From: Leptospira perolatii
GTDB lineage: Bacteria; Spirochaetota; Leptospiria; Leptospirales; Leptospiraceae
NCBI RefSeq assembly: GCF_002811875.1
Contig: NZ_NPDZ01000005.1
Location: forward strand, 124,001-188,000
Length of the DNA stretch: 64,000 nucleotides
Direction: 5' to 3'
Positions 9,187 through 16,719 of the stretch are shown here, piece by piece (the stretch's first letter is position 1; every line of letters begins with the position of its first letter). A model generated the notes under the pieces. That model was not told where the DNA came from, made no database searches, and was given only the letters and a program-made list of their open reading frames with translations. Position numbers and translations under genes: made by a program.

Positions 9187-10496
9187 TTGTGAATCAGGCT
9201 TTCCCTTTCGTTTTGCTCGGGAAATTCCAATACGAACTGCAAACAAGCCTGAAGCAGGGGACCCAGCCTTTGAGGAGGTGTTTGCGGGAATTCCGAAAGT
9301 ATGTCATTCCCGTTGATTTGAAGGTCGGTCAACAACAGTGGAGGCGTCGCTCTCCATTCTGCTCTGGCAACTTCTAACCAGGCAGGTGGGGAGCCAACCC
9401 AGACTTCCCAAAGCTTTCCAAGCTCTTCGCAGAATTCCCAAGTCTGTTCTTTCCCGATAAACTGACAAACCGGAGAAAGCAGGATTTTTCGGATCGTATG
9501 CCTGAGCTCAGTTCCGTTCTCTTTTTGGAGTGTTTCGGAATGTTCCAGAATCTCACCGAATTTGGAACACAAAAATTGAGCTTCCTTGGTTCTTTTATTC
9601 GAAAAACGTAATTCTTTAAAAAATTTCTTCCATTCAGCGTAAGCGCTAAAGCTACCAAAGGCCATTCTCAGAAAGTACGCCAACCGGATCCGATCTGGTT
9701 CTGTAGGAAGAAGGCTCAAAAATGAGATTCTTAGGTCCCAAACATGATCAGGATCAGGGTACATCGGAGTGCTGTGAAACAATTCCAGAATTTTATAATT
9801 TTTTAAATAAGTTAAGGACGCTGAGGGTTCCAAGCAGGTAAGCATTTTTAAGAATTCGTCATGAATCCTTTCGGTGGAAACCTTAGCGGTTACAGGTCTG
9901 CAAGTCTGGATCGCATTTGCGGTATCCGGATGGATGTGGAATCCTAACGAAGAAACAAACCGAATTGCACGGACAGGACGCAATCCATCTTCCTGAAATC
10001 GATGCACCGGATTTCCGATAGTTCGGATGATTTTGGCTCGGATATCTTCCAAACCTCCATGCTCGTCCACCAAAGTCTCGCCCAAGAGATCGAGTGCGAG
10101 AGCGTTCATCGTAAAATCCCTTCTTCTTAAGTCTTCACTTAGAGTAACTCCGAACGAAACTGACTCTGGTCTTCTGCCGTCCTTGTAATCCTCGTCTTTT
10201 CGAAACGTAGTCAATTCATAAGTTCTATCTTCTAAAAGTACTGTCACAGTTCCGTGCTTGATTCCTGTCGGAACCACTCTTTTAAAAATTTTCTGCACAT
10301 GTTCCGGAATCAGCGAAACTGCGAGGTCGAACTCTTTTGGAATTTTTCCGAGAACCAGATCTCTGACGGAACCCCCTACAATGTAGGCGGAACCTCCTGC
10401 ATTCTGGATCGTTTGGGTTAGCGTATAAAGATCCGATTGAAAAGGTTCCGGGATTCTGGAGATTAATTCTTGCGGGTTAGGAAGGGCGGACTTCAT
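9165..10496 (-). CDS. CCA tRNA nucleotidyltransferase / poly(A) polymerase family
   Basis: A 443-residue class II nucleotidyltransferase that would add CCA (or A) to RNA 3' ends. The catalytic head has IVGGSVRDLVLGK near residue 37-49, followed by KEFDLAV, RRDFTMNALALDL, EHGGLEDI and FQEDGLRPVRAIRF. ERIHDEF, in the neck, is the base-recognition-type segment typical of CCA enzymes. The divalent-metal DxD motif reads E-F-D here, so the first carboxylate is Glu rather than Asp. The C-terminal half is divergent and helical. The CCA-adding role is more likely than poly(A) polymerase, but these cannot be separated with certainty. It overlaps the upstream lipoprotein gene by four bases. Confidence 0.87.
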   Translation of the reverse strand: MKSALPNPQELISRIPEPFQSDLYTLTQTIQNAGGSAYIVGGSVRDLVLGKIPKEFDLAVSLIPEHVQKIFKRVVPTGIKHGTVTVLLEDRTYELTTFRKDEDYKDGRRPESVSFGVTLSEDLRRRDFTMNALALDLLGETLVDEHGGLEDIRAKIIRTIGNPVHRFQEDGLRPVRAIRFVSSLGFHIHPDTANAIQTCRPVTAKVSTERIHDEFLKMLTCLEPSASLTYLKNYKILELFHSTPMYPDPDHVWDLRISFLSLLPTEPDRIRLAYFLRMAFGSFSAYAEWKKFFKELRFSNKRTKEAQFLCSKFGEILEHSETLQKENGTELRHTIRKILLSPVCQFIGKEQTWEFCEELGKLWEVWVGSPPAWLEVARAEWRATPPLLLTDLQINGNDILSEFPQTPPQRLGPLLQACLQFVLEFPEQNERESLIHKIRDSQI

Positions 10497-10900
10497 TCTT
10501 GGACGAATTGCTTCCAGAGTTTGAGGTATCTTTCCTTCATATGAGGATTTTTAGAAAGTAGTTCTTCTACTTTCTTTTTAGTATCAGGGTCTACGGTGAT
10601 TCGAAGAAATGGAAGAGATGCCTTTTGAGAAAGTATCGTGTCTAAGGTGTTTTTGCTTTGCTCCCATGCTTCGTCACAGATTTGCTTGAATTCCTCTTCC
10701 GAATGTTCCGTGCATAAAACAGATAACTCCAGATACCTTCCTTCTTTTCTATAATCCTCCATCTGATCCCTTAGGCTCTTTTTGCATCCGAGCGCTAAGG
10801 ACAAATGTACGATGAGTAGTAGTGCAAGTGCTTTGCCCGCGTTTGGTTTCATGTTTCCAAAGTGTCCTACCAATTCAGGGTTTGGAAAACTCTTTTTCAA
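10493..10900 (-). CDS. Hypothetical lipoprotein
   Basis: A 135-residue predicted lipoprotein with a hydrophobic stretch ALALLLIVHLSLALGC and a lipobox cysteine near residue 39 of the longest form. The listed start is a TTG (10898-10900) preceded by a good GAGGG site and overlapping the RNase H stop (TTGA). An internal ATG at 10850-10852 would give a shorter and more conventional signal peptide (MKPNAGKALALL). The mature part is helical and charged, with two further cysteines (SVLCTEH, KQICDEA). No family is recognised. It is translationally linked to genes on both sides. Confidence 0.68.
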   Translation of the reverse strand: MKKSFPNPELVGHFGNMKPNAGKALALLLIVHLSLALGCKKSLRDQMEDYRKEGRYLELSVLCTEHSEEEFKQICDEAWEQSKNTLDTILSQKASLPFLRITVDPDTKKKVEELLSKNPHMKERYLKLWKQFVQE

Positions 10901-11328
10901 GAATTGCCCTCTTGGTTTTTCTCACCTGATTTTTGGGGGCGGAATGCAAGATTTGCTAGTTGGTCTGCTCTCTTGTTCTTTTCTCTGGGGACATGTGTGA
11001 TCTTGAAATTTTTGAGTTGGGAAGTAAGAGAATGTACGCGAACTTTTGCTTCTTGTAAATGACTGGATTTGACCTTGTATTCGCCTTTGAGTTGTTTGAC
11101 TACTAGTTCTGAATCCAAGAATGCTTGTACATCCTGAGCCCCGTTTTCTACGCACCAACTGAGACCGGTCTCCAGTGCCTGCCATTCTGCTGTATTGTTT
11201 GTTCCGTGAGGTATTATTTTAGAAATCGAGTGGATTTCTTCCCCGTTTTCTAAAATAGAAACTCCGATCGAAGACGGTCCTGGATTTCCTTTAGAGGCTC
11301 CGTCGCAGTAGATTTGGAACTTCTTCAA
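10897..11328 (-). CDS. Ribonuclease HI family protein
   Basis: A 143-residue RNase H that would cleave the RNA strand of RNA-DNA hybrids, for example in primer or R-loop removal. Acidic active-site motifs are in order: FQIYCDGASKGNPGP (first Asp), NNTAEWQALETGL (Glu), FLDSELVVKQL (Asp) and KRADQLAN (last Asp). I chose the TTG at 11326-11328 because it overlaps the stop of the upstream gene as TTGA and follows a GGGGA site. The longer form to 11367 would overlap that gene by 43 bases and adds nothing conserved. It resembles the stand-alone plant/bacterial RNH type without the E. coli basic handle. Confidence 0.88.
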   Translation of the reverse strand: MKKFQIYCDGASKGNPGPSSIGVSILENGEEIHSISKIIPHGTNNTAEWQALETGLSWCVENGAQDVQAFLDSELVVKQLKGEYKVKSSHLQEAKVRVHSLTSQLKNFKITHVPREKNKRADQLANLAFRPQKSGEKNQEGNS

Positions 11329-11630
11329 TCTTTCCCCAGCGGAAAAAGTCGCGAGATCGGCTTCCAAATTAAGAGGTAAAAGCTAAGGCTTAGAATCGAA
11401 TACAGCAGAGAGAAAATTCCGAATAGAAAACTTTGGGATTTTCTATAAATCGTATCGAATTGATCCGGAAAAAAAATCCCGGCGAGAAGGCAAACTAGGC
11501 TGACGCACAAGGAAAAGATTTGGATCCAGGGAACGGAGAGGTATAGAAATAAATAACTCAGTCCTATGAGTAGGAAGGAAAGTTTATAAGCTGTAAATCG
11601 AGCCGGATTTTCCATAGAAAGACTATTCAA
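11325..11630 (-). CDS. Small hypothetical membrane protein
   Basis: A 101-residue protein with about four hydrophobic segments (LSFLLIGLSYLFLYLS, IFSLCVSLVCLLAGIFF, FLFGIFSLLYSILSL, FYLLIWKPI). Its stop overlaps the RNase HI start (TTGA). It heads the minus-strand cluster RNase HI, lipoprotein, tRNA nucleotidyltransferase. I recognise no family or role. Confidence 0.6.
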   Translation of the reverse strand: MNSLSMENPARFTAYKLSFLLIGLSYLFLYLSVPWIQIFSLCVSLVCLLAGIFFPDQFDTIYRKSQSFLFGIFSLLYSILSLSFYLLIWKPISRLFPLGKD

Positions 11631-11731
11631 GACCTATCCTCCTTTGCCCTTTCTTTGGCAACGGAAAAAGAGATCGATCGAATGTTTCTGAAACTTGCGG
11701 AATTTTTGCTTCTTAGAAGCTGGATCATAAT

Positions 11732-12520
11732 ATGACATTTTACCAAACGTATTCTAGGTTTCTGAACTCTTTGCCTCAAACGAATCCTAGCTTTTGCTCT
11801 TATTATGAGAATCGGGTTTCAGTTTCAAAGGGATTTTATGCTTCTAAAACGATGCAGCAGGAAGCACTAGACTTTTTGTTCCGATCCGGATTCAGAAGAT
11901 CGGGAGAATTGTACTATTGTCCTGCTTGTCCCACCTGTTCCCATTGTTTGAGCATTCGAATTCCACTCTCCGTTTATAAAACGACTCGATCGAATCGCAG
12001 GCTCCTTTCCAAGAATTCAGATCTGACTCTATCGGTCGGAGATCCTACAATAGATAAAGAAAATCTAAATCTGTACTTCCGATACCAGCTCTCCAGGCAT
12101 AGGGGAAGTTACGGTTACTCCGAAATGGAGTTAGAGCAGGCGATGCGCGGTCAAATGTACGAAGGCTCCGAAAACTCAAAGGAGTTAAGGCTATATTTGG
12201 GACAATCTTTGGTCGGTTTGATTTTACTCGATGTAGGAAAAGAAACCTTGTCCGCTGTGTATTCTTTTTTCGACCCGGACGAAACAGACAGAAGCCTAGG
12301 AAATTTTTTGATTTTGCGATCGATCGTTTGGGGCCAAGAAATGGGTTACAATGAATTTCATCTAGGTCTGTATCTGCCAAATCATCCTAAGATGGATTAC
12401 AAAGGAAGATGGAAACCGGCGGAAATTTTGGACCGGAAAACAGGGGAGTGGATTGATTCCGAAGTTTTTTTACAAAGATATTTTCTGGAGAAAGGTCCAA
12501 GCGGCCTTCGCTTGGACTGA
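11732..12520 (+). CDS. bpt: Aspartate/glutamate leucyltransferase (Bpt)
   Basis: A 262-residue aminoacyl-tRNA-protein transferase that attaches an amino acid, usually leucine, to N-terminal Asp or Glu and so marks proteins for the ClpS/ClpAP N-degron pathway. Visible signatures are the N-terminal cysteine cluster (YYCPACPTCSHCLSIRIP, about residues 68-85), the RSNRRLLSKNSDL segment, DVGKETLSAVYSFFDPD and the C-terminal GLYLPNHPKMDYKGRWKP block. The length is close to that of Bpt and ATE relatives. Bpt rather than arginyltransferase is assumed because this is the usual bacterial form. The last codons form a 9-bp hairpin (12495-12517). Confidence 0.9.
   Translation: MTFYQTYSRFLNSLPQTNPSFCSYYENRVSVSKGFYASKTMQQEALDFLFRSGFRRSGELYYCPACPTCSHCLSIRIPLSVYKTTRSNRRLLSKNSDLTLSVGDPTIDKENLNLYFRYQLSRHRGSYGYSEMELEQAMRGQMYEGSENSKELRLYLGQSLVGLILLDVGKETLSAVYSFFDPDETDRSLGNFLILRSIVWGQEMGYNEFHLGLYLPNHPKMDYKGRWKPAEILDRKTGEWIDSEVFLQRYFLEKGPSGLRLD
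12495..12517 (+). repeat. Perfect hairpin inside the 3' end of bpt
   Basis: GTCCAAGCG (12495-12503) pairs perfectly with CGCTTGGAC (12509-12517) around GCCTT, directly before the stop codon. No T-tract follows, so it is a GC-rich 3' stem rather than a textbook terminator. It may stabilise the transcript or assist Rho-linked termination. Confidence 0.6.
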
Positions 12521-12624
12521 TGTCTTTGCACTTGGATGAAAATCTACTGATTTCGGTCCTCTTCAGCAATATAGTTTGAATAAATCAGACTTGTCATAGA
12601 ATCAACCCCATCTACAAGGGTTGT

Positions 12625-13365
12625 ATGGCAAAAAAGATCATCGTCGTAGGCGCATCGAGCGGAATCGGAAAAGAAATCGCAACCGAACTCTTGAAGCAAG
12701 GCCATCAAGTAGCACTTATTTCCAGGCGTGAGAAAGAGTTAAAGAAAATCGCAGATTCATTTAACAATTCTAAAACAAAACTTGCCCACCCATTTAAACA
12801 CGATGTAAAAGAATACTCGGGAGCACATTCCCTATTTGCAAAAATCGTGAAGTCCTTGGGAGGCCTTGACGAGATATACTATGCTTCCGGAGTAATGCAT
12901 AGGATCGGAGCCGAAGAATTTCCGACTGAGAAAGATATCGAAATGTTGGAAGTGAATCTTCTCGGGTGTGTCGCGTGGTGCAACGAGGCAGCTTCTTATT
13001 TTCAAAAACAAAAGTCCGGAAAGATTGTAGGGATTTCCTCAGTCGCAGGGGACAGAGGTCGGAGAGGAAATCCGGTCTATAACACTACCAAAGCAGGAAT
13101 GACTACTTACCTAGAGGCGCTCCGAAATCGCCTTGCGGTAAAAGGAATCCAAGTTGTGACCGCAAAACCTGGAATGGTAGAAACACCGATGACCGAAGGT
13201 TTACCAGGACTTTTGTGGCCGGTTACCGCGAACGAGGCCGCAAAGTCTATTTTGAAAAAAGCGGATGCTGGAAAGGAGAATTTTTACATTCCAGCTAGAT
13301 GGGCCTTGGTTTCTTGCATTATTAGAATGATTCCTTCTTTTATTTTCCGTAGGCTTTCTATTTAA
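12625..13365 (+). CDS. SDR-family oxidoreductase, DprE2-like
   Basis: A 246-residue short-chain dehydrogenase. The NAD(P) site is [13 protein letters not shown] (residues 6-18), and the catalytic part has GISSVAG and the YNTTK tyrosine-lysine pair. Two features recall DprE2, the NADH-dependent reductase that converts polyprenylphosphoryl-2-keto-ribose to the arabinose form: the [21 protein letters not shown] block, close to SSxAGxRxRRxNxVYxxTKAG, and the C-terminal [11 protein letters not shown] end. A DprE1-like oxidase lies one gene downstream, which supports this. SDR specificities are hard to read from sequence, so DprE2 remains a proposal. Confidence 0.8.
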   Translation: MAKKIIVVGASSGIGKEIATELLKQGHQVALISRREKELKKIADSFNNSKTKLAHPFKHDVKEYSGAHSLFAKIVKSLGGLDEIYYASGVMHRIGAEEFPTEKDIEMLEVNLLGCVAWCNEAASYFQKQKSGKIVGISSVAGDRGRRGNPVYNTTKAGMTTYLEALRNRLAVKGIQVVTAKPGMVETPMTEGLPGLLWPVTANEAAKSILKKADAGKENFYIPARWALVSCIIRMIPSFIFRRLSI

Positions 13366-13390
13366 TCGTTTCGGTTTTTGCAAACCAAGC

Positions 13391-15055
13391 ATGAGAGAAT
13401 GGGTTCAGAAATTGCAGACTCCGGCCGAGGACCAAAGGTCGGAGGTCTGGAAGAAGTTTTCGGTCCCATTTTTGCTCTTAGCGATCGGAATTCCGTGGAT
13501 TCTCTATTTCCTGATCGAGCCACAGTTTGTAATGTCTTCCGATCATCTTTCCAAATATATTTTAGGGGAATCGATCCGGATCAATCATTTCGTTTCCGAT
13601 CGACTAGTGTATCCCGCGATCAAATTGGATCCTACACTCAAATTTAGTTCATTAGATTATTTGCATGTAGGTGATCGTATCGTTTCTCCTTTTCCAATCG
13701 GATTAGGAGCGGTTTATGCCGTTTTGTTGGAGATCGGCGGATTGCAATTAGTATACACCGTAGCTGCTTGTTTTGTCTCGATTTCCATTTTGCTCCTGAA
13801 TCTGTTTTTCGGAGTGTCTGGCGGCTGGTTGATCGCAATTTCTCTCTGTACTTCATTTGTGACCAACGGATTTCTTTTTGCGGATGTAGGCTTAGCCAAT
13901 CTTTTGGTGCTATTTGGAATTGGGTTATTGGTTTTTCAAGAAGAGCAAAAGAAAGACCTAGGTGGAAGAGTCTTGTTCTTGGCCGGAGCGATTTGCGGCT
14001 TTGCGATCTGGTTTCGGATCGAATCTCTTATTTTTGTTTCCTTGTTTATTTTCTTTTGGCTTGGTTCCGATATCTTGCGAAATGGAATCCGGAACCTGCT
14101 TGTTTCGAATCGAAATTTGTTTTTGTACGGTTATCTGGTTTCTGTATGTTTGTTCTTCGTGCAGAATGCATTTTTATATAATTCCGCACTTGGACCTAGG
14201 TATACTTACAATGCAGAAGGAATTTCATCGAACCCTTTGGATAAGCTCACTACGTATTTAGTGATTCTATTCGGAGGTAACCTCAGACTTGGATTCTTCG
14301 GATACACTCCGGCGTTTCTGCTTGGTTTGGTTTTCTATCTTGTATCTGGTTTTTTTTCGAGACCGGAAAAAAGAAACGAGGTCCTTCGTTCTGGAATTTC
14401 TGGGAAGATCTCTTTCGGAATCGCGGGTATAGTCGCTATCGTTCCGATTACCTTTCTTTCTCCGAATGATAGCAATATAGATTTTGGAAGTCGTTATCTG
14501 CATCTCTGCATTGTTCCTTATTCCTTACTTTTGATCCTGGTACTCAAGAAAATTCAATCCGATAAAGCCAGAATCGCCGTGATAGGTCTGCTGATTCTGT
14601 TGTCCATTTACTCGGTGTGGAATACCCGAAAAGTAGTTCGAAAAGTGCTCGGCTTCAGCTCTTCGATGAAGTTGGATCAGGAATTCGTGCTTTCAATTCC
14701 TTCGAACTTGATGGTATTTCAAAACAAGATGCTTGCATCCGTACTGGGAAAGAAATACTTTCAGTATCCTATAATGGTAGGTCTAAGTAAATTAGAGCTA
14801 TTAGAGATCATTCAAGTGGTCAAAAATCATCGTTTGGAAAGTGTCACCTATACGATCAATTCTACATCAGAGGTTAAGTCCCTGAGAGAATTTCAGTCTA
14901 GAGATCCGAAGTTTGCGCAGAATCTAGTCGGGTCCGGATTATTGCCTGCTATGGACGGAAAAGAATTTTTATCAGGATTGGGAAAAGAATACAAATTGGA
15001 CAAGGAGATACACAATCAAAGGATCTCCAGTTATCGTTTTGTGAGAAGCAATTGA
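13391..15055 (+). CDS. GT-C-like polytopic membrane glycosyltransferase candidate
   Basis: A 554-residue integral membrane protein with about ten hydrophobic helices and a soluble C-terminal part from about residue 410. After the first helix comes MSSDHLSKYILGESIRINHF, a first-loop acidic motif of the type used by polyprenyl-phosphate-sugar GT-C enzymes. The following segment (LDPTLKFSSLDYLHVGDRI) resembles that of the protein at 18798-20330, so the two look like paralogs of a Leptospira GT-C-like family. It sits between the DprE2-like and DprE1-like genes. The start at 13391 has a weak binding site; no better one is visible. Confidence 0.7.
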   Translation: MREWVQKLQTPAEDQRSEVWKKFSVPFLLLAIGIPWILYFLIEPQFVMSSDHLSKYILGESIRINHFVSDRLVYPAIKLDPTLKFSSLDYLHVGDRIVSPFPIGLGAVYAVLLEIGGLQLVYTVAACFVSISILLLNLFFGVSGGWLIAISLCTSFVTNGFLFADVGLANLLVLFGIGLLVFQEEQKKDLGGRVLFLAGAICGFAIWFRIESLIFVSLFIFFWLGSDILRNGIRNLLVSNRNLFLYGYLVSVCLFFVQNAFLYNSALGPRYTYNAEGISSNPLDKLTTYLVILFGGNLRLGFFGYTPAFLLGLVFYLVSGFFSRPEKRNEVLRSGISGKISFGIAGIVAIVPITFLSPNDSNIDFGSRYLHLCIVPYSLLLILVLKKIQSDKARIAVIGLLILLSIYSVWNTRKVVRKVLGFSSSMKLDQEFVLSIPSNLMVFQNKMLASVLGKKYFQYPIMVGLSKLELLEIIQVVKNHRLESVTYTINSTSEVKSLREFQSRDPKFAQNLVGSGLLPAMDGKEFLSGLGKEYKLDKEIHNQRISSYRFVRSN

Positions 15056-15125
15056 ACGACAAAAAATCATGGATCTGATATAGTTATGCTGCGACAAAAT
15101 GTTAGAAGTTTAGAATATATTAATT

Positions 15126-15142
15126 TGATAAAAATATTATCA
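15126..15142. promoter_or_regulatory. AT-rich spacer with inverted repeat TGATAA-N5-TTATCA
   Basis: The 125-base gap upstream of the DprE1-like gene is clearly more AT-rich than its surroundings and contains this 6-bp inverted repeat and several TATATT/TATTAT boxes. A promoter here would let the oxidase be transcribed separately from the two upstream genes. This is a consensus guess only. Confidence 0.3.
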
Positions 15143-15180
15143 GACTGAGTGCGATGCATTGTATTCGGTGAGGATCATAA

Positions 15181-16698
15181 ATGGCCGTGAAAGTTAGAAA
15201 ATCAGAAAAAAAGACCGCAAAGAAAAAAACTTCAGTCTCTTCCAAAGTGAAAGATAAGAAAGGCTCGAACCAAAACTTTCAAGAAATAGAAAGCAGATTT
15301 ACCGCTTTGAAAAAAGTCGAAGCCTGGGGAATGAATCACTATTCGATGAGCCATGTTTTTTTCCCGGAATCCGAATCCGACTTTGCGGGACTCTTCCGAT
15401 ATGCGAATGCCTCGAAGACAAAAATCACTTTTAGAGGCGGCGGATGTAGCTATGGGGACGCGGCAACCAACCAAAGGGGCTTGGTCGCAGACATTACAAA
15501 ATACAATAAGATTTTATTTTTCGATCCAAAGAGCGGGGTTTTGACGGCAGAATCAGGTGTCACGATCAAACAACTCTGGGAATTCGGAATCGAAAAAGGG
15601 TTCTGGCCTCCCGTCGTAAGTGGCACTATGTTCCCGACCCTGGGTGGCGCTCTTTCGATGAATATTCACGGAAAGAATAATTTTGCTGTGGGACCAATCG
15701 GCGATCACATACTTGAATTCTCCTTTATGACTCCCGATTGCAAAGTGCATATTTGTAGTCCCAAGAAAAACCAGGACTTGTTTTATTCGGCGATTTCCGG
15801 ATTCGGAATGTTAGGCGCATTTTTGACTGTAACCATTAAGCTGAAGAAAATCTATTCAGGAAAGATGAAGGTTTGGCCGGTAAATACTAATAACCTGCAA
15901 GAGATGTACGATTATTTTGAAAAAGAGTACAAACATTCGGATTATCTTGTAGGCTGGGTGGATGCATTTGCCTCCGGAAAACAGATCGGAAGGGGACAGA
16001 TCCACAAGGCTCTCCATCTCCAAAAAGGGGAAGATAAGGATTTTCCGGAGAATTGTAAATTAGAAAAACAGAATTTACCTTCCACCTTCCTAGGAATTGT
16101 TCCTAAATCTTGGATGTGGCTGTTCATGGTTCCGTTTAGCAATAATTTTGGGATGAGGCTAGTCAACTTTGCGAAATGGATTTCCGGATTCCTCGGGAAT
16201 AATAAGCCGTACCTGCAAGGACATGCAGAATACGCTTTCTTGCTAGATTACGTACCGAACTGGAAATATATGTATAAGCCTGGCGCTATGATCCAGTACC
16301 AAAGTTTTATCCCGAAAGAAAACGCGGTAAAGGCTTTCGAGGAGATTTTCAGCGTCTGTCAGAAAAGAGGAATCGTGACTTGGCTCGCAGTATTTAAAAA
16401 ACATAAGCCTGATCCTTTTTTACTGACTCATGCTTTGGACGGCTATTCGATGGCGATGGACTTTCCTGTAACTAAAAGGAACAGACAAAAGCTCTGGTCC
16501 CTGGCCAAGGAAATGGACGAGATCGTGCTTAAGAGCGGAGGTAAATTCTACTTCGCAAAAGACAGTACCCTCAGGCCAGAAATTTTAGAAAGAGCATTTC
16601 CTAAAAAAAGTTTAGAGAAATTTAAAGCATTAAAGAGAAAGTATGATCCCAAGAGTATACTTGAATCCGACCTTTATAGGAGAGTTTTCGGTTCTTAA
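15181..16698 (+). CDS. FAD-binding oxidoreductase, DprE1-like
   Basis: A 505-residue flavoprotein of the VAO/PCMH type. Residues 1-30 are a lysine/serine-rich extension. The FAD domain holds [37 protein letters not shown] and I162-H-G-K-N166, and is followed by a substrate domain. The RGxGxSYGDxAxN and GGAxxxxIHGKN blocks match my memory of DprE1, which oxidises decaprenylphosphoryl-ribose at C2 with non-covalent FAD. With the DprE2-like SDR at 12625, this gives both steps of ribose-to-arabinose epimerisation on a lipid carrier. The start follows a GAGG site. The true substrate could be another polyprenyl or nucleotide sugar. Confidence 0.83.
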   Translation: MAVKVRKSEKKTAKKKTSVSSKVKDKKGSNQNFQEIESRFTALKKVEAWGMNHYSMSHVFFPESESDFAGLFRYANASKTKITFRGGGCSYGDAATNQRGLVADITKYNKILFFDPKSGVLTAESGVTIKQLWEFGIEKGFWPPVVSGTMFPTLGGALSMNIHGKNNFAVGPIGDHILEFSFMTPDCKVHICSPKKNQDLFYSAISGFGMLGAFLTVTIKLKKIYSGKMKVWPVNTNNLQEMYDYFEKEYKHSDYLVGWVDAFASGKQIGRGQIHKALHLQKGEDKDFPENCKLEKQNLPSTFLGIVPKSWMWLFMVPFSNNFGMRLVNFAKWISGFLGNNKPYLQGHAEYAFLLDYVPNWKYMYKPGAMIQYQSFIPKENAVKAFEEIFSVCQKRGIVTWLAVFKKHKPDPFLLTHALDGYSMAMDFPVTKRNRQKLWSLAKEMDEIVLKSGGKFYFAKDSTLRPEILERAFPKKSLEKFKALKRKYDPKSILESDLYRRVFGS

Positions 16699-16719
16699 TT
16701 CTAGGAAAAGAAGGGTATT

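Noticed and set aside
11329..11367. Longer RNase HI start
   Set aside because: It would overlap the upstream gene by 43 bases; the TTG with TTGA overlap and a GGGGA site is more consistent.
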